A DNA stretch of 64,000 bases, taken from positions 1-64,000 of the forward strand of contig CAWKMN010000011.1 in the NCBI GenBank assembly GCA_963850765.1, in the 5' to 3' direction. The stretch comes from CAWKMN01 sp963850765 (GTDB lineage: Bacteria > Chloroflexota > Anaerolineae > Aggregatilineales > Aggregatilineaceae). The notes under the pieces are model-generated. The model was not told the origin of the DNA and made no database searches. It was given only the letters and a program-made list of their open reading frames with translations. Shown here piece by piece: positions 45,397 to 54,477 of the stretch (position 1 is its first letter; each line of letters starts with the position of its first letter). Made by a program: the position numbers and the translations under genes.

Positions 45397-46728
45397 CTAG
45401 TGCGTGCTGACGAGGTAATCAATGACCGCCTGGCGCTCCTCGGCGCTCAACTGCGCGCCGTTGCCGATCATGCGGTCCACGGTCTCGGTCCAGCCGGCCT
45501 CATCTTTATCCGCCGCGTCGATGCGTTCGCGCGAATGGCAGACCGTGCAGCGTTCGTCCACCAGCGCGTTACCGTCCAATGCCGTGGTGGTCGTTTCCCC
45601 ACCGGTGCCTGACGTTGATTCAAAGCCCATGTTGTCGGGAGCGACCACAAACCACACCTCGCCCACATTCTGGCCGGTCGCGTCGCCAGGAACCACATCT
45701 TTGAACCAGTAGTACAGTGGCATCCCGTTGTAGGTTACCTGATAGGTGTCGTCGGTCCGTTCGGTGACGCCCAGCGTGCCCGTGACGCCTTCACCGGCGG
45801 TCGGCTGCATCGCTTCGGGAACCAGCAGCGGCGGCCATTTCACGGCACAGTCATCGTAGCAGTTGCTGACGTCGGTGGTGTCTTTGGTAAACAGGTATAG
45901 AGTCATGCCGTCCGGCCCAACCAGGAACGGTCCGAGCTCGTCATTGCCGCCCAGCGCCACCGTCGCGGGCTGGATCACGAACCACTTTTCGCCCACGTTT
46001 TGCCCGGTCGAATCGCCGGGAGCCATGTCCTGAACCCAGTAGTACAGCGGCATATCGTTAAAAGTAACCTGAAGTGTGCCATCGTCTCGCTGAATGGTAG
46101 CCAGCGTGCCTGCCAGACCGGGCTGAAGCGACGGCTCGCGCCCTGCTTCAACCGTCAGAGCGGGCCAGTTCGCGAGGCAGTCACCGGAGCAGTTGCTGAC
46201 ACCCGCGGTATCGTCGGTGAACATGTAGAGCGTCATGCCGTTCGGACCGACGAGGAATGACCCCAGTTCGTCGTTGCCGCCCAGCGATACATCCGCCGGC
46301 TTGACGACCCACCAGACGTCGCCGACACCCTGTCCCGTCGTGTCACCGGGTGCCTGATCATCGACCCAGTAATAGAGCGGCCAGCCGTTATAAGTCACCT
46401 GGAACGTGCTGTCGTCTGCGCGCTGGATGACGCCTAACCGGCCGGGGATCCCAGCGGCAAGCGTGGGCTGCTGGCCTTCTTCAACCGTCAGGGCGGGCCA
46501 CTTCGCCAGACAGTCACCGGAACAGTTGCTCACGCCGGGAGTATCCTTCGTGAACAGGTACAGGGTCATGCCTTGTCCGTCAACCAGAAACGAACCGAGC
46601 TCGTCGGTGCTGCCCATCTGAACGGTTGGCGGCGTGTCCTGAGCCCCAACGACCGACAGCCCGACGACGGTCGCCAACAGCGCAATCATTGCCATGAACA
46701 CAACGACTGGTACCGATTTTCGAGACAT
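45397..46728 (-). CDS. Secreted protein with three lipoprotein_15-type repeats and a CxxCH haem site
   Basis: Start ATG 46728 (MSRKSVPVVVFMAMIALLAT), with signal peptide cleaved after VGAQ. Three tandem 110-residue repeats follow, each beginning DELGSFLV(D/G)..GMTLYLFT or close, then VSNC..DC...WP.L, and YNG.PLYYW..D..PGD.TGQ.VG..W.VV. This is the secreted lipoprotein_15 (COG4315-type) domain, two Cys per repeat. The last 60 residues are a small cytochrome-like tail with CTVCHSRERID (CxxCH haem attachment) and ERQAVIDYLVSTH. It faces the sigma/anti-sigma pair convergently. Proposed to bind haem and act in extracytoplasmic electron transfer; no experimental role is known to me for this architecture. 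Intact, about 443 residues. Confidence 0.85.
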   Translation of the reverse strand: MSRKSVPVVVFMAMIALLATVVGLSVVGAQDTPPTVQMGSTDELGSFLVDGQGMTLYLFTKDTPGVSNCSGDCLAKWPALTVEEGQQPTLAAGIPGRLGVIQRADDSTFQVTYNGWPLYYWVDDQAPGDTTGQGVGDVWWVVKPADVSLGGNDELGSFLVGPNGMTLYMFTDDTAGVSNCSGDCLANWPALTVEAGREPSLQPGLAGTLATIQRDDGTLQVTFNDMPLYYWVQDMAPGDSTGQNVGEKWFVIQPATVALGGNDELGPFLVGPDGMTLYLFTKDTTDVSNCYDDCAVKWPPLLVPEAMQPTAGEGVTGTLGVTERTDDTYQVTYNGMPLYYWFKDVVPGDATGQNVGEVWFVVAPDNMGFESTSGTGGETTTTALDGNALVDERCTVCHSRERIDAADKDEAGWTETVDRMIGNGAQLSAEERQAVIDYLVSTH

Positions 46729-46923
46729 TTCTGTTTCCTCCGTATGCCAGATAATCGCAGCCCCGAACAGGCCGCTACACCCATACATACGTCAGGAATG
46801 ATCGGTTTGGATTTATGTTAATCAAAATGGGGATATGAAAATCTGTTTTATGCGGCTACGGATGAACAGGTCGGAGAGCTTATTGAGAGCATAGGATGAG
46901 AAGCAATTTACGGGGATGTTTAT

Positions 46924-46951
46924 GTAGGGGCGTATCGCAATACGCCCCTAC
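46924..46951. repeat. GTAGGGGCG palindromic repeat
   Basis: GTAGGGGCGTAT-CGCA-ATACGCCCCTAC, perfect 12-base arms with a loop complementary to that of the copy at 34053. Placed 46 bases past the stop of the NACHT gene. Confidence 0.85.
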
Positions 46952-46996
46952 CAGGCGTAACAATCGGCGATTGGTTATCGAGAAGGTTTTACCTCT

Positions 46997-49606
46997 CTAC
47001 ACAAGACCCGGCAGCGGTTCGCCCAGACGGATCTGCAAATCGGCCAGGGCTTCGTAGGCTGCGCCGCGCACCACCGGGTGGCGATCGCGCAGGGCAGCAT
47101 ACAGCGGCTTAACGGCTGAGATGTGGCCTATCCGGCCAAGCGTCTGCGCGGCCAGCACTTGATGCGCGGGCTGGCCCTCCTGAAGCACGCGGACCAACAC
47201 CTGACGCGCGTTCGGCCCCGCCGGGACACCCTCACCGCGATCGGCGGCCCACTCGATCATCCACACCAGCGAATCCGCTTCGGGGTGCGCCCGCGGCCCG
47301 GCCCGTTCGGGCGAGCGCGCTGCCATGAACGCATCCTCGGCGGCGGTGCGGACATACCACTGTTCGTCTTCGAGCATGGCGTGATAGAGCGCGGCCAGGG
47401 CCCATGGCGCTTTGATACGGCTCAAGCCGTAAACGATCGCGCGACGGACCTCAATATCAGGATCACTGATGCCTTCGCGGAGGTACTGGTGACCTTCGCC
47501 GGGCAGTGCAGCCAGAGCTTCGGCAATCGCCCGGCGCAGTTCGGGCACGCCATGGAGCAAGCCCTGCGCCATCACGTCCAGGGAATTTTCGCTGCCAATC
47601 GCGCCCAGTGCCAGCCCTGCGGCCAGTTGAACCTCCCGATTAGGCGATTTGATCATGGCGGCGAGATCCCGGATGGCTTCGGGATCGCCGAGAGCGCCCA
47701 TTCCGATACAGGCGATGCGCTGGATATACGGATCGGTGATGCGGAGCGCCTGCCGCAGAATAAACAGGATGTTCTTATCCCGCGAGGCGATCAGCCCGGC
47801 CATCGCCCGTGCGCGCACGGTGGGATACTGCTCTGGGGCCATCAGCGCGGCGGCTAACCGTTTGAACAGGTCCCCGCGCCACGGCGCATCGAGCGGCGCA
47901 TCGGGCAGCCAGTGGATCAGATCAAACAGGGCGCTGTACAGCAGGTCAAGCGATTCGCTGAGCTTACGATTATAGGCGGGATTCAGGTTGATCTGGGCGG
48001 CGGCGAACGCCAGCGCGTCCTGCCATGTATCGTCCAGGGCACACTCCGCGGCCCGATCCGAACCGGCTTTGACCAGGCTTTCACTCGCCAGATACGACGT
48101 GATCAATGGGTGGGCAAAGCTGTAACGGCTGCTGCCACAGCCGATCAGCAAGCCGTCCTTAACCAGCGAATCGAACACGTCCTCGACCCTGGGCGCTTTT
48201 TGATCGGCGGGTGGTTTGTAGTTCGCCAGCGCGGCGTCCACGGTCTGCTGCAATGCCGCCCGTTCGAGCGGCTGGCCGGCTTCGAGCAGTTGAACCGCCA
48301 GCATGGACAGCATCCCGCGCCAGTCCGCGTTCGACAGGAGGCGCGCCGACAAGGCTTCGTACCAGCCCGGACGCCCGGTCAGGTGGGCATCGCCGGCCAG
48401 TCCGGTCCAAATTTTCAGGGTCACGTCGAGCATCGTGCGCCCCTGGTTATCAACCGAGATCTGGTGTATGACGTGTTCATCGGGGAGATCGGCCCTGGGC
48501 TGGCTGGTCCATGCTTTACCCCACCGCCGCGCCAGGATCTCATAATCCTCTTTGCGCCATGCCCGCAAATAGGTGGGTGTGAAGCCGAGGCTTGCCAGCG
48601 ACTCGTAGCCCTCGACCGGCCCGGCGATCACGATCATATTCCGTCCGTACATGCTCAACAACTGCCGCAGCCAGAAGAAATACGTCTGGCGGGCGGCCGG
48701 CGCAAGCTCGTCGTAGCCGTCCAGCAGGATCAGCGCGCGTCCTTCTTCGAGCGCCGGATAGATCACACTGCCGACGACCTGCGACGTCACGCCGCGCACC
48801 TGCCGCTGGACCGCGCGAATCAGCGGTTCGGACGGATCGAGCGTTTCACTTTTCCCGTAGGCGGCGACATCAAATTCCAGGTCGCTCAGGTGAACCAGTA
48901 CCGGCAGCAAACCGGCGATCTGGATCGGCGGCAGGCGGTTCTCATCGCTGGCACGTCCCAAAGCTTCGCGCTCGCGGGCGCGGGCATCGTGCAGCTTTTC
49001 GAGCGCCTGCTGCTGGATACGCGCGCGCTCCTCGACACGCTGTTTGCGTTGTTCGGCAGAAAGCCCTTCTTCCTCTTCCTGAATCGCCTGTTCGGTCATC
49101 GTGGCGAGGGTCTCGAAGCTGACCTGCCGCAGCGCCATCAATGCCAGCGTGGTCAGCGCCGTGCTCTTACCCAGCCCCTTGATCCCCAGGATGGCTACGT
49201 GGCGTTCACCTGCTCCCAGGTCGCTCAGCGCCATCGTCTCGATGTTGTAGGGCGCGTAACTCTGGGGCAGATCGTGGAACATCGGCACCAGTTGGAAGAT
49301 GTCTTCGATCAGGGTGTCATCGGATTGAGGCAGCACGGGGCCAGGAGCCGCGATCAGCCGGGGCTCCAGCAGCAGATCCGTCAGGTTAAACAGGCTGCCG
49401 GCGACGTGGCGCTGTTCCAGGTAGCGGCGCAGGTCTTGCACATAACGCCGGTCGGCGGCGCGCCCAATGAATTCGCGCGTGCCCTCGATCTGAGTCTCCG
49501 CCAACTCCTGGATGCGGGCCAGCCGCCGGCGCGTGCGCCAGACCGCCAGCGATACGCCCGCCGCTGCCAGAAACCCTATCAGGAATGAGATCGGATCAAA
49601 ACGCAT
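46997..49606 (-). CDS. Membrane-anchored NACHT-type NTPase with HEAT repeats
   Basis: Start at ATG 49606 gives MRFDPISFLIGFLAAAGVSL, one membrane helix; the frame further upstream only translates a palindromic repeat. 869 residues. A charged linker leads to the NTPase: Walker A ILGIKGLGKST, a long charged coiled insert (EEEEGLSAEQRKQRVEERAR), and Walker B ALILLDGYDELAP (NACHT-type D-G-x-D-E). A helical region is followed by HEAT/PBS repeats (RIACIGMGALGDPEAIRDLA; VQLAAGLALGAIGSENSLDV; EVRRAIVYGLSRIKAPWALA; APPHQ-type TLGRIGHISAVKPLYAALRD). Such proteins are signal-transducing switches; the HEAT end is probably the sensor. No effector domain is visible. Intact. Confidence 0.88.
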   Translation of the reverse strand: MRFDPISFLIGFLAAAGVSLAVWRTRRRLARIQELAETQIEGTREFIGRAADRRYVQDLRRYLEQRHVAGSLFNLTDLLLEPRLIAAPGPVLPQSDDTLIEDIFQLVPMFHDLPQSYAPYNIETMALSDLGAGERHVAILGIKGLGKSTALTTLALMALRQVSFETLATMTEQAIQEEEEGLSAEQRKQRVEERARIQQQALEKLHDARAREREALGRASDENRLPPIQIAGLLPVLVHLSDLEFDVAAYGKSETLDPSEPLIRAVQRQVRGVTSQVVGSVIYPALEEGRALILLDGYDELAPAARQTYFFWLRQLLSMYGRNMIVIAGPVEGYESLASLGFTPTYLRAWRKEDYEILARRWGKAWTSQPRADLPDEHVIHQISVDNQGRTMLDVTLKIWTGLAGDAHLTGRPGWYEALSARLLSNADWRGMLSMLAVQLLEAGQPLERAALQQTVDAALANYKPPADQKAPRVEDVFDSLVKDGLLIGCGSSRYSFAHPLITSYLASESLVKAGSDRAAECALDDTWQDALAFAAAQINLNPAYNRKLSESLDLLYSALFDLIHWLPDAPLDAPWRGDLFKRLAAALMAPEQYPTVRARAMAGLIASRDKNILFILRQALRITDPYIQRIACIGMGALGDPEAIRDLAAMIKSPNREVQLAAGLALGAIGSENSLDVMAQGLLHGVPELRRAIAEALAALPGEGHQYLREGISDPDIEVRRAIVYGLSRIKAPWALAALYHAMLEDEQWYVRTAAEDAFMAARSPERAGPRAHPEADSLVWMIEWAADRGEGVPAGPNARQVLVRVLQEGQPAHQVLAAQTLGRIGHISAVKPLYAALRDRHPVVRGAAYEALADLQIRLGEPLPGLV

Positions 49607-49676
49607 AACAACCTCAGTTATGGGTAATTGGTGATTGGTTTTTGGTGGTGCGCCGTCCTCAAATACGGTGTCTTTT

Positions 49677-49728
49677 GTAGGGGCGGGTTTGTAAACCCGC
49701 CCAGGTTGACCCACCGGGTCGCCCCTAC
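49677..49728. repeat. GTAGGGGCG palindromic repeat, composite copy
   Basis: GTAGGGGCGGGTTTGTAAAC ... CACCGGGTCGCCCCTAC: like the composite copy at 45114 with the two inner hairpins exchanged. Immediately 5' of the NACHT gene and translated by its spurious upstream frame. Confidence 0.8.
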
Positions 49729-49835
49729 CATTCCTCGCGTTTGATTGGGTAAGGCAGTACGCGAATTTTCCTCGATTACCTTGAACTAATCACTAAAAAC
49801 TAAAAACTGTAAACTAAAAACTGTTTACTCTGGTT

Positions 49836-50541
49836 CTAACCCACAGCGACCAGGATACGCCCGCAGCTCGTACACTTCACCAACTGCTCGCCCCGGCGTA
49901 CCAAGATGATCACATTATCGGTTTGGCCGACCCGGCAGACGGAACACGAATCGTCTTCCAACACGGCGACAGCCTGCCCGCGTTTTTGCGCACGCAGCGA
50001 CTCGTACAGTTCGAGATGGGCGGCGGTCATGCTCTCCGCGAGTGGCTGCCGCTCGGCCTTGAGGGTTTTGAGCTCGTGCTTCAGGCGGTGCAGTTCGTCG
50101 TTGAGGGTCTGCTGCTGCTGGTTCCACACCGATTTCGACCTCATGCAGCCGGGATTGCGCCTCGGCCAGGGCTGCCTGCAATTCTTCCGCCCGGATCATC
50201 GTTTCCAGCAGGTCGTCTTCCAGGTGTGCACGGCGGCGCTTTCGTTCCGCGATTTTGTTCTGAAGATCTGCCAGTTCTTTCGGGTTATGCACGCTGCCCC
50301 CGTACAGCCGCTCGGAGAACTGGGTGGTCTGGTCGCTCACCGTTTTGATTTCGAGGTTCAGATCCATCGCGTGTACTTCGTTGGGGCGCAGCCTGTCTTC
50401 CACTTCCTTGACCTGGGCTTGAGCCTGCTGCAGCGCCTGGTTTTGTTCGAGCGCCTCGTTCAGTTCGCGCACGCGGGCACGGATCCGATCGATAGCGGAG
50501 TCAAGTTTCTGAAGGCGGTACAGAGCGGTCGTTTGACTCAT
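49836..50541 (-). CDS. Coiled-coil protein with C4 zinc ribbon (zf-RING_7 / DUF164 type; one frameshift)
   Basis: Begins MSQTTALYRLQKLDSAIDRI and continues as a long antiparallel coiled coil (VKEVEDRLRPNEVHAMDLNL; SERLYGGSVHNPKELADLQN; IMQ-free AERKRRRAHLEDDLLETMIR). Near 50135 deleting one A links it to SVWNQQQQTLNDELHRLKHE and on to the zinc ribbon CSVCRVG ... CTSCGRIL, then VAVG at the end. About 234 residues. The 'GGSVHNPKEL..LQ..I' block is the family signature. Members are found in most bacteria; they bind nucleic acid or ribosome-associated factors, but the exact role is poorly known. Divergent from the membrane-protein operon. Confidence 0.85.
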
Positions 50542-50713
50542 AGCTCCCTCAAGCTGGCGCATGGTGAATAACAGGATAGCATAGGCTGAGTATCGCCACA
50601 AATTGCTGCAAAGCCTGTGGGCGTTATACAATACGGGCGGTATACAAGCTTCTTACGAACAGGCTGGCCCGCCAGGGCCGGTGACAAGTTGCTAGGTTCC
50701 GGCGAGGTTGCCC

Positions 50714-52403
50714 ATGCAAACACTCCGCTCCGCAGACGTCTCAACCGCCGAATGGCGCTGGGTGATCATCATCAGCGGCCTGCTGGTCGCGCTGACTCTG
50801 GTCCCCTACGCCTGGGCGTTGGCGCGCAATCAGTCCGATGATGATTGGCAGTTCATGGGCATGCTGTCCAACCCAAAAGACGGGGCGACCTACCTGGCGA
50901 AAATTGAACAGGGCCGGCGGGGCGCGTGGCTGTTTGAACTGCGCCATACACCCGAAGCGCATGACGGGGCGGGATTTCATTCGTTTTACCTTCTGCTGGG
51001 GCATATAGGCCGGATCACCGGGCTGTCCAGCCGGGTGTTGTTTCATCTGGCGCGGGTGGCGACGGGCTTCATCATGTATATTTCGATCTACCAGCTTGGC
51101 GCGACCATCTGGCTCCGGGTGCGGCCCAGGCGGCTGTTTTTTACGCTCATGGCCGTCGGCTCCGGGTTAGGCTGGCTGCTGCTGTTGTTTGACCCGGACA
51201 AACTGGCGGTCGATATTTCGCTTCCCGAAGCGTTCCCTTTTCTGGCGGCCTATACGAATCCGCATTTCCCGCTCAGCATTGCTGCGCTGGCGCTGATCGC
51301 GTCGGTGTACATTGTCGTGTTCCGGCGTGGATTCAAAGACCCGCCCCAGGTCGATAACGGCGGCCTGGGGGTCATGCTGCTCACGATGCTGCTGGCCCTG
51401 ATCCAGCCGATCGCGCTGCTGCCGATCGGCGGGGCGCTGGCCGTTTATTTGCTGGTGCGGATTTATCTGACGCGCCAGTGGCCGATCCACGAACTGCGCT
51501 GGGCCTCGATGCTGTGGATGCCGGTGCTGCCTTTTGCCGTGTACGATTTCGCCGTCTTCCGCTTTAACCGTATCATGGGCGAGTTCAACGAACAGAACCT
51601 GACGCCCTCGCCGGCTCCGTACCTGTACCTGTTTGGCTACGGTTTGCTGCTGCTGGTGGCACTGCCGGGCCTGATCCGCGCGATCCGGCGCTTCGAGCGT
51701 GATGGCGATCAGTTGATGCTGCTGTGGTTTTGCGTGAACGTGGTCGGCCTTTATGCCCCGTTCAATCTTCAGCGCCGTCTGGCTCTGGGGTTGATCATTC
51801 CGCTGGTGTATTTTGCCGTGCGCGCGCTCGAAGATTACTGGTTCTACCGCGTGCCAGAAAAATGGCGCGCCCCGGCTATGATCGCGCTGATTGTGTTTAT
51901 CGTGCCCACCAATGTCCTGATGCTGATCATTCCCTTGTTCGGCGTGGTATTTGATCCCGACAGCGGGCTGGATAAGGGCATGCTGGTCGAAACCGAGTAC
52001 TGGTATGCTTATGAGTGGCTCGCCGATCGACGGAGAAGACGATGCGGTGGTGCTGGCGTCGCCGAATGTCAGCATGTGGGTTCCGGCCTATACCACGCAG
52101 GTGGTCGTTTATGGGCATCCGTATGAAACAGTGCCGAATGATGAGCGGCTGACCCAGGTTGAGGATTTTTATCGCGGGGCCGACTGTACAACGCTGCTCA
52201 GCGCCGACCTGCCTTTCACGGTGCGTTATATCCTGTGGGGGCCGCGCGAGCAGCACTTCGCCGCCACCGATGAGGACGAGGAAATGACCTACCCGGACGC
52301 CGGGAAGTGTATTCGAGAACTGCCGGAAGATCGGATCGAACAAAGGGTCGATATAGGTGAAGGCAAGCGTCAGGTCACGATCTTTGTTATTCGCCATCCC
52401 TGA
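50714..52403 (+). CDS. Polytopic membrane protein, family A (GT-C-like; one frameshift)
   Basis: ATG 50714 (MQTLRSADVSTAEWRWVIII). About ten membrane helices (SGLLVALTLVPYAWALARNQ; FTLMAVGSGLGWLLLLF; LIQPIALLPIGGALAVYLLV). The first outside loop DDWQFMGMLSNPKDGATYLA, with a conserved D-x-x-x-Y-x-A-K, is shared with the gene at 54470 (VDDGTSYLAKMRIGARGDWL), as is FNLQRRLALGLIIPL (there INVQRRLAEGVIVPL), so the two are paralogues. This resembles GT-C glycosyltransferases that use lipid-linked sugars. Near 52020 deleting one base joins a C-terminal soluble part (SPIDGEDDAVVLASPNVSMW). About 563 residues. First gene of an overlapping operon. Confidence 0.75.
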
Positions 52404-54477
52404 TTCCGCGCGTTTTGTGGGAGGGCTCGCCGTCGTTCTGGCGGCGTTTTTATTGGCGGCAGGGCTTGGACCTGACAGCCTGCCCTTTCCGCCCGGCGCG
52501 GATTTTTCGGACGCGGTGACGAGTCACTGGCCGAACGCGCTGTTTTTCCGGCGCGTCGTGCTGGACGATCACACGTGGCCGCTGTGGCGTCCGCTGATCA
52601 TGAGCGGGCAGCCATTTGCGGCTAACCCCCTGAACAAAGTCTGGTACCCGCCGCAGTGGTTGGTGCTGGTGCTGCCGCCGATCCTGCATCTGAACCTGCT
52701 GACCTGGCTGCATCTCGTCATTGCCGGGGCGGGTGCGTGGGCGTGGAGCCGTTCGACCGGGCTGTTACCCTGGCCGGCAGCGCTGGTCGGCGTGGGCTAT
52801 GCGTTCGGGCCGCGCCTGATCGCATCGGCGGGCGCGGGGCACCTCGATCTCATCTACGCGGCCGCGTGGTATCCCTGGATGCTGTGGGCTGCGTTCCGGC
52901 TGGTGCCGTTGATCCCCGCGAGGCGGGCGGCGCTGGCGCTCGGCAATATTCGCGGCGCTGTGTTTTCTGGCCGACGTGCGGATGTGCGCGTATGCCTTTG
53001 CCGTGACCGCCGTCTATCTGCTCTGGCTGTGGATGCGGATTCCCGCTGACCAGAGACGGAATGCCCGGCGCGGCGTACTAACGCATCTGATCGTCGCCAT
53101 GCTGCTGGCGGCGGGACTCACAGCCGTGCAGTGGGTGCCCCTGCTGCTGTACCGCGCGAACCTGTCACGGAACGGGATGTCGCTCGACGACGCGGCGATT
53201 CACAGCCTGACGGTGGGCCGCTGGTTCGGCCTGCTGATCGGAGATCACGGCGGGACGTGGGAAACGATGGTCTACGCGGGCATCAGCACGCTGGCGCTGG
53301 CGGTCGTGGCGCTGCTGAAGCGTCCGCGCGCGCTGGCACTGTGGGGCGTGATGCTGCTCGTGATCATGCTGTGGTCGATGGGCGATCAGTTTGTCTTCTG
53401 GACGGCGCTCAACCGCCTGATCCCGGCTTTGCGCTGGTGGCGCGTCCCGCCGCGCGCGTGGCTGGCGGCGGCGCTGATCCTGCCCTATCTGGCCGGGTGG
53501 GGCGCGCAGTTGATCGCCGCTGTCCCCGCCGGATCGACGGGCGGCGCGGCTGGGCGTGGTGGCGCTGCTCGGCGGCGGGATGGTGTGCGGCGTGTTCGGG
53601 TCGCTCACCCTGTCGTCGCAGCTTGAACTGACCGCGCTGATCGGCCTGTTTGCGCTGCCGCTGGCGGCGCTGGTGATGCTGCTGGTCATCTTCAGGCGGG
53701 CGAGCGCGCAGACAGCGATGATGCTGTTCACGCTGGTCGTCGCGGCGGACGTGCTGTGGATCGACCGGACGCTGATCGTCGGGCGCAGCGAGCGCGAATG
53801 GCTCGATCCGTACCGGGAACTGGCCGGCTATCTGAAGGACGACGGCGCGACGCGCGTCTATTCGCCCACCTACAGCCTGCCGCAGCAAGCCGCCGCCTAT
53901 TGGGATATTCCGCAGTTTGGCGGGGTGGACCCGTTCCAGTTCGCCGCGTATGTTGGGGCGGCCCAGGCCGCCACCGGCGTCCAATCGGATGGTTACAGTG
54001 TCACGATCCCGGCCTATCAAACAGACGACAACGGCAGCGACGGCGAAGTCCGAACGCGACCGGCTGAACCGCGCGAACCGTGCCGCGCCGATCGATGCCC
54101 GGCAGTTGGGCCGCTGGCTGGTATCGCACGTCGTATCCGCGTATCCCATCGAGGTGGATGGGTTGGAGCTTGCCACCCGGATCGGAGAGGTATACGTATA
54201 CCGCAACACGTTCGCACCCGACGTCGCGCTGACCTGGGACGGTCCAAACCGGGTGACGATCCAGGCCGGAGAGCCGTATACCGGCGAATTGTACGCTGTG
54301 GCGGGCGGGCGCTGGCGCGATCAGGATGCGCTGCCCGGTCTGCCCGGCGCGGTGGACAAACCGGCGCAGACGTGGACATACGAATACGACGCGTCTGAAA
54401 TTACGCTGAGCTTACTGGTGGCGGGCCTGCTGCTGGCGGGCGCGGCGGCTGTCTGGTGGGGGCTGATCCGTGAGTGA
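52357..54477 (+). CDS. Polytopic membrane protein, family B (YfhO-like; three frameshifts)
   Basis: GTG 52357 overlaps the previous gene by 47 bases; a later start is possible. VGGLAVVLAAFLLAAGLGPD, then a loop FRRVVLDDHTWPLWRPLIMS with GQPFAANPLNKVWYPPQW matches the gene at 56109 (LPAWNPYVGAGAPLLANFQT), so the pair are relatives; the N-x-P-WYPP/FYPP motif is typical of YfhO-type proteins. Breaks near 52950 (delete one C), 53535 (delete one G) and 54040 are mended by single deletions. The C-terminal 150 residues are soluble and followed by a last helix (LSLLVAGLLLAGAAAVWWGL). About 706 residues. Probably a glycosyltransferase of envelope polymer synthesis; substrate unknown. Confidence 0.7.

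Noticed and set aside
47912..49588. 558-codon open frame on the plus strand
   Set aside because: Antisense to the NACHT/HEAT NTPase, which has clear Walker motifs and HEAT repeats; the plus-strand product has none.
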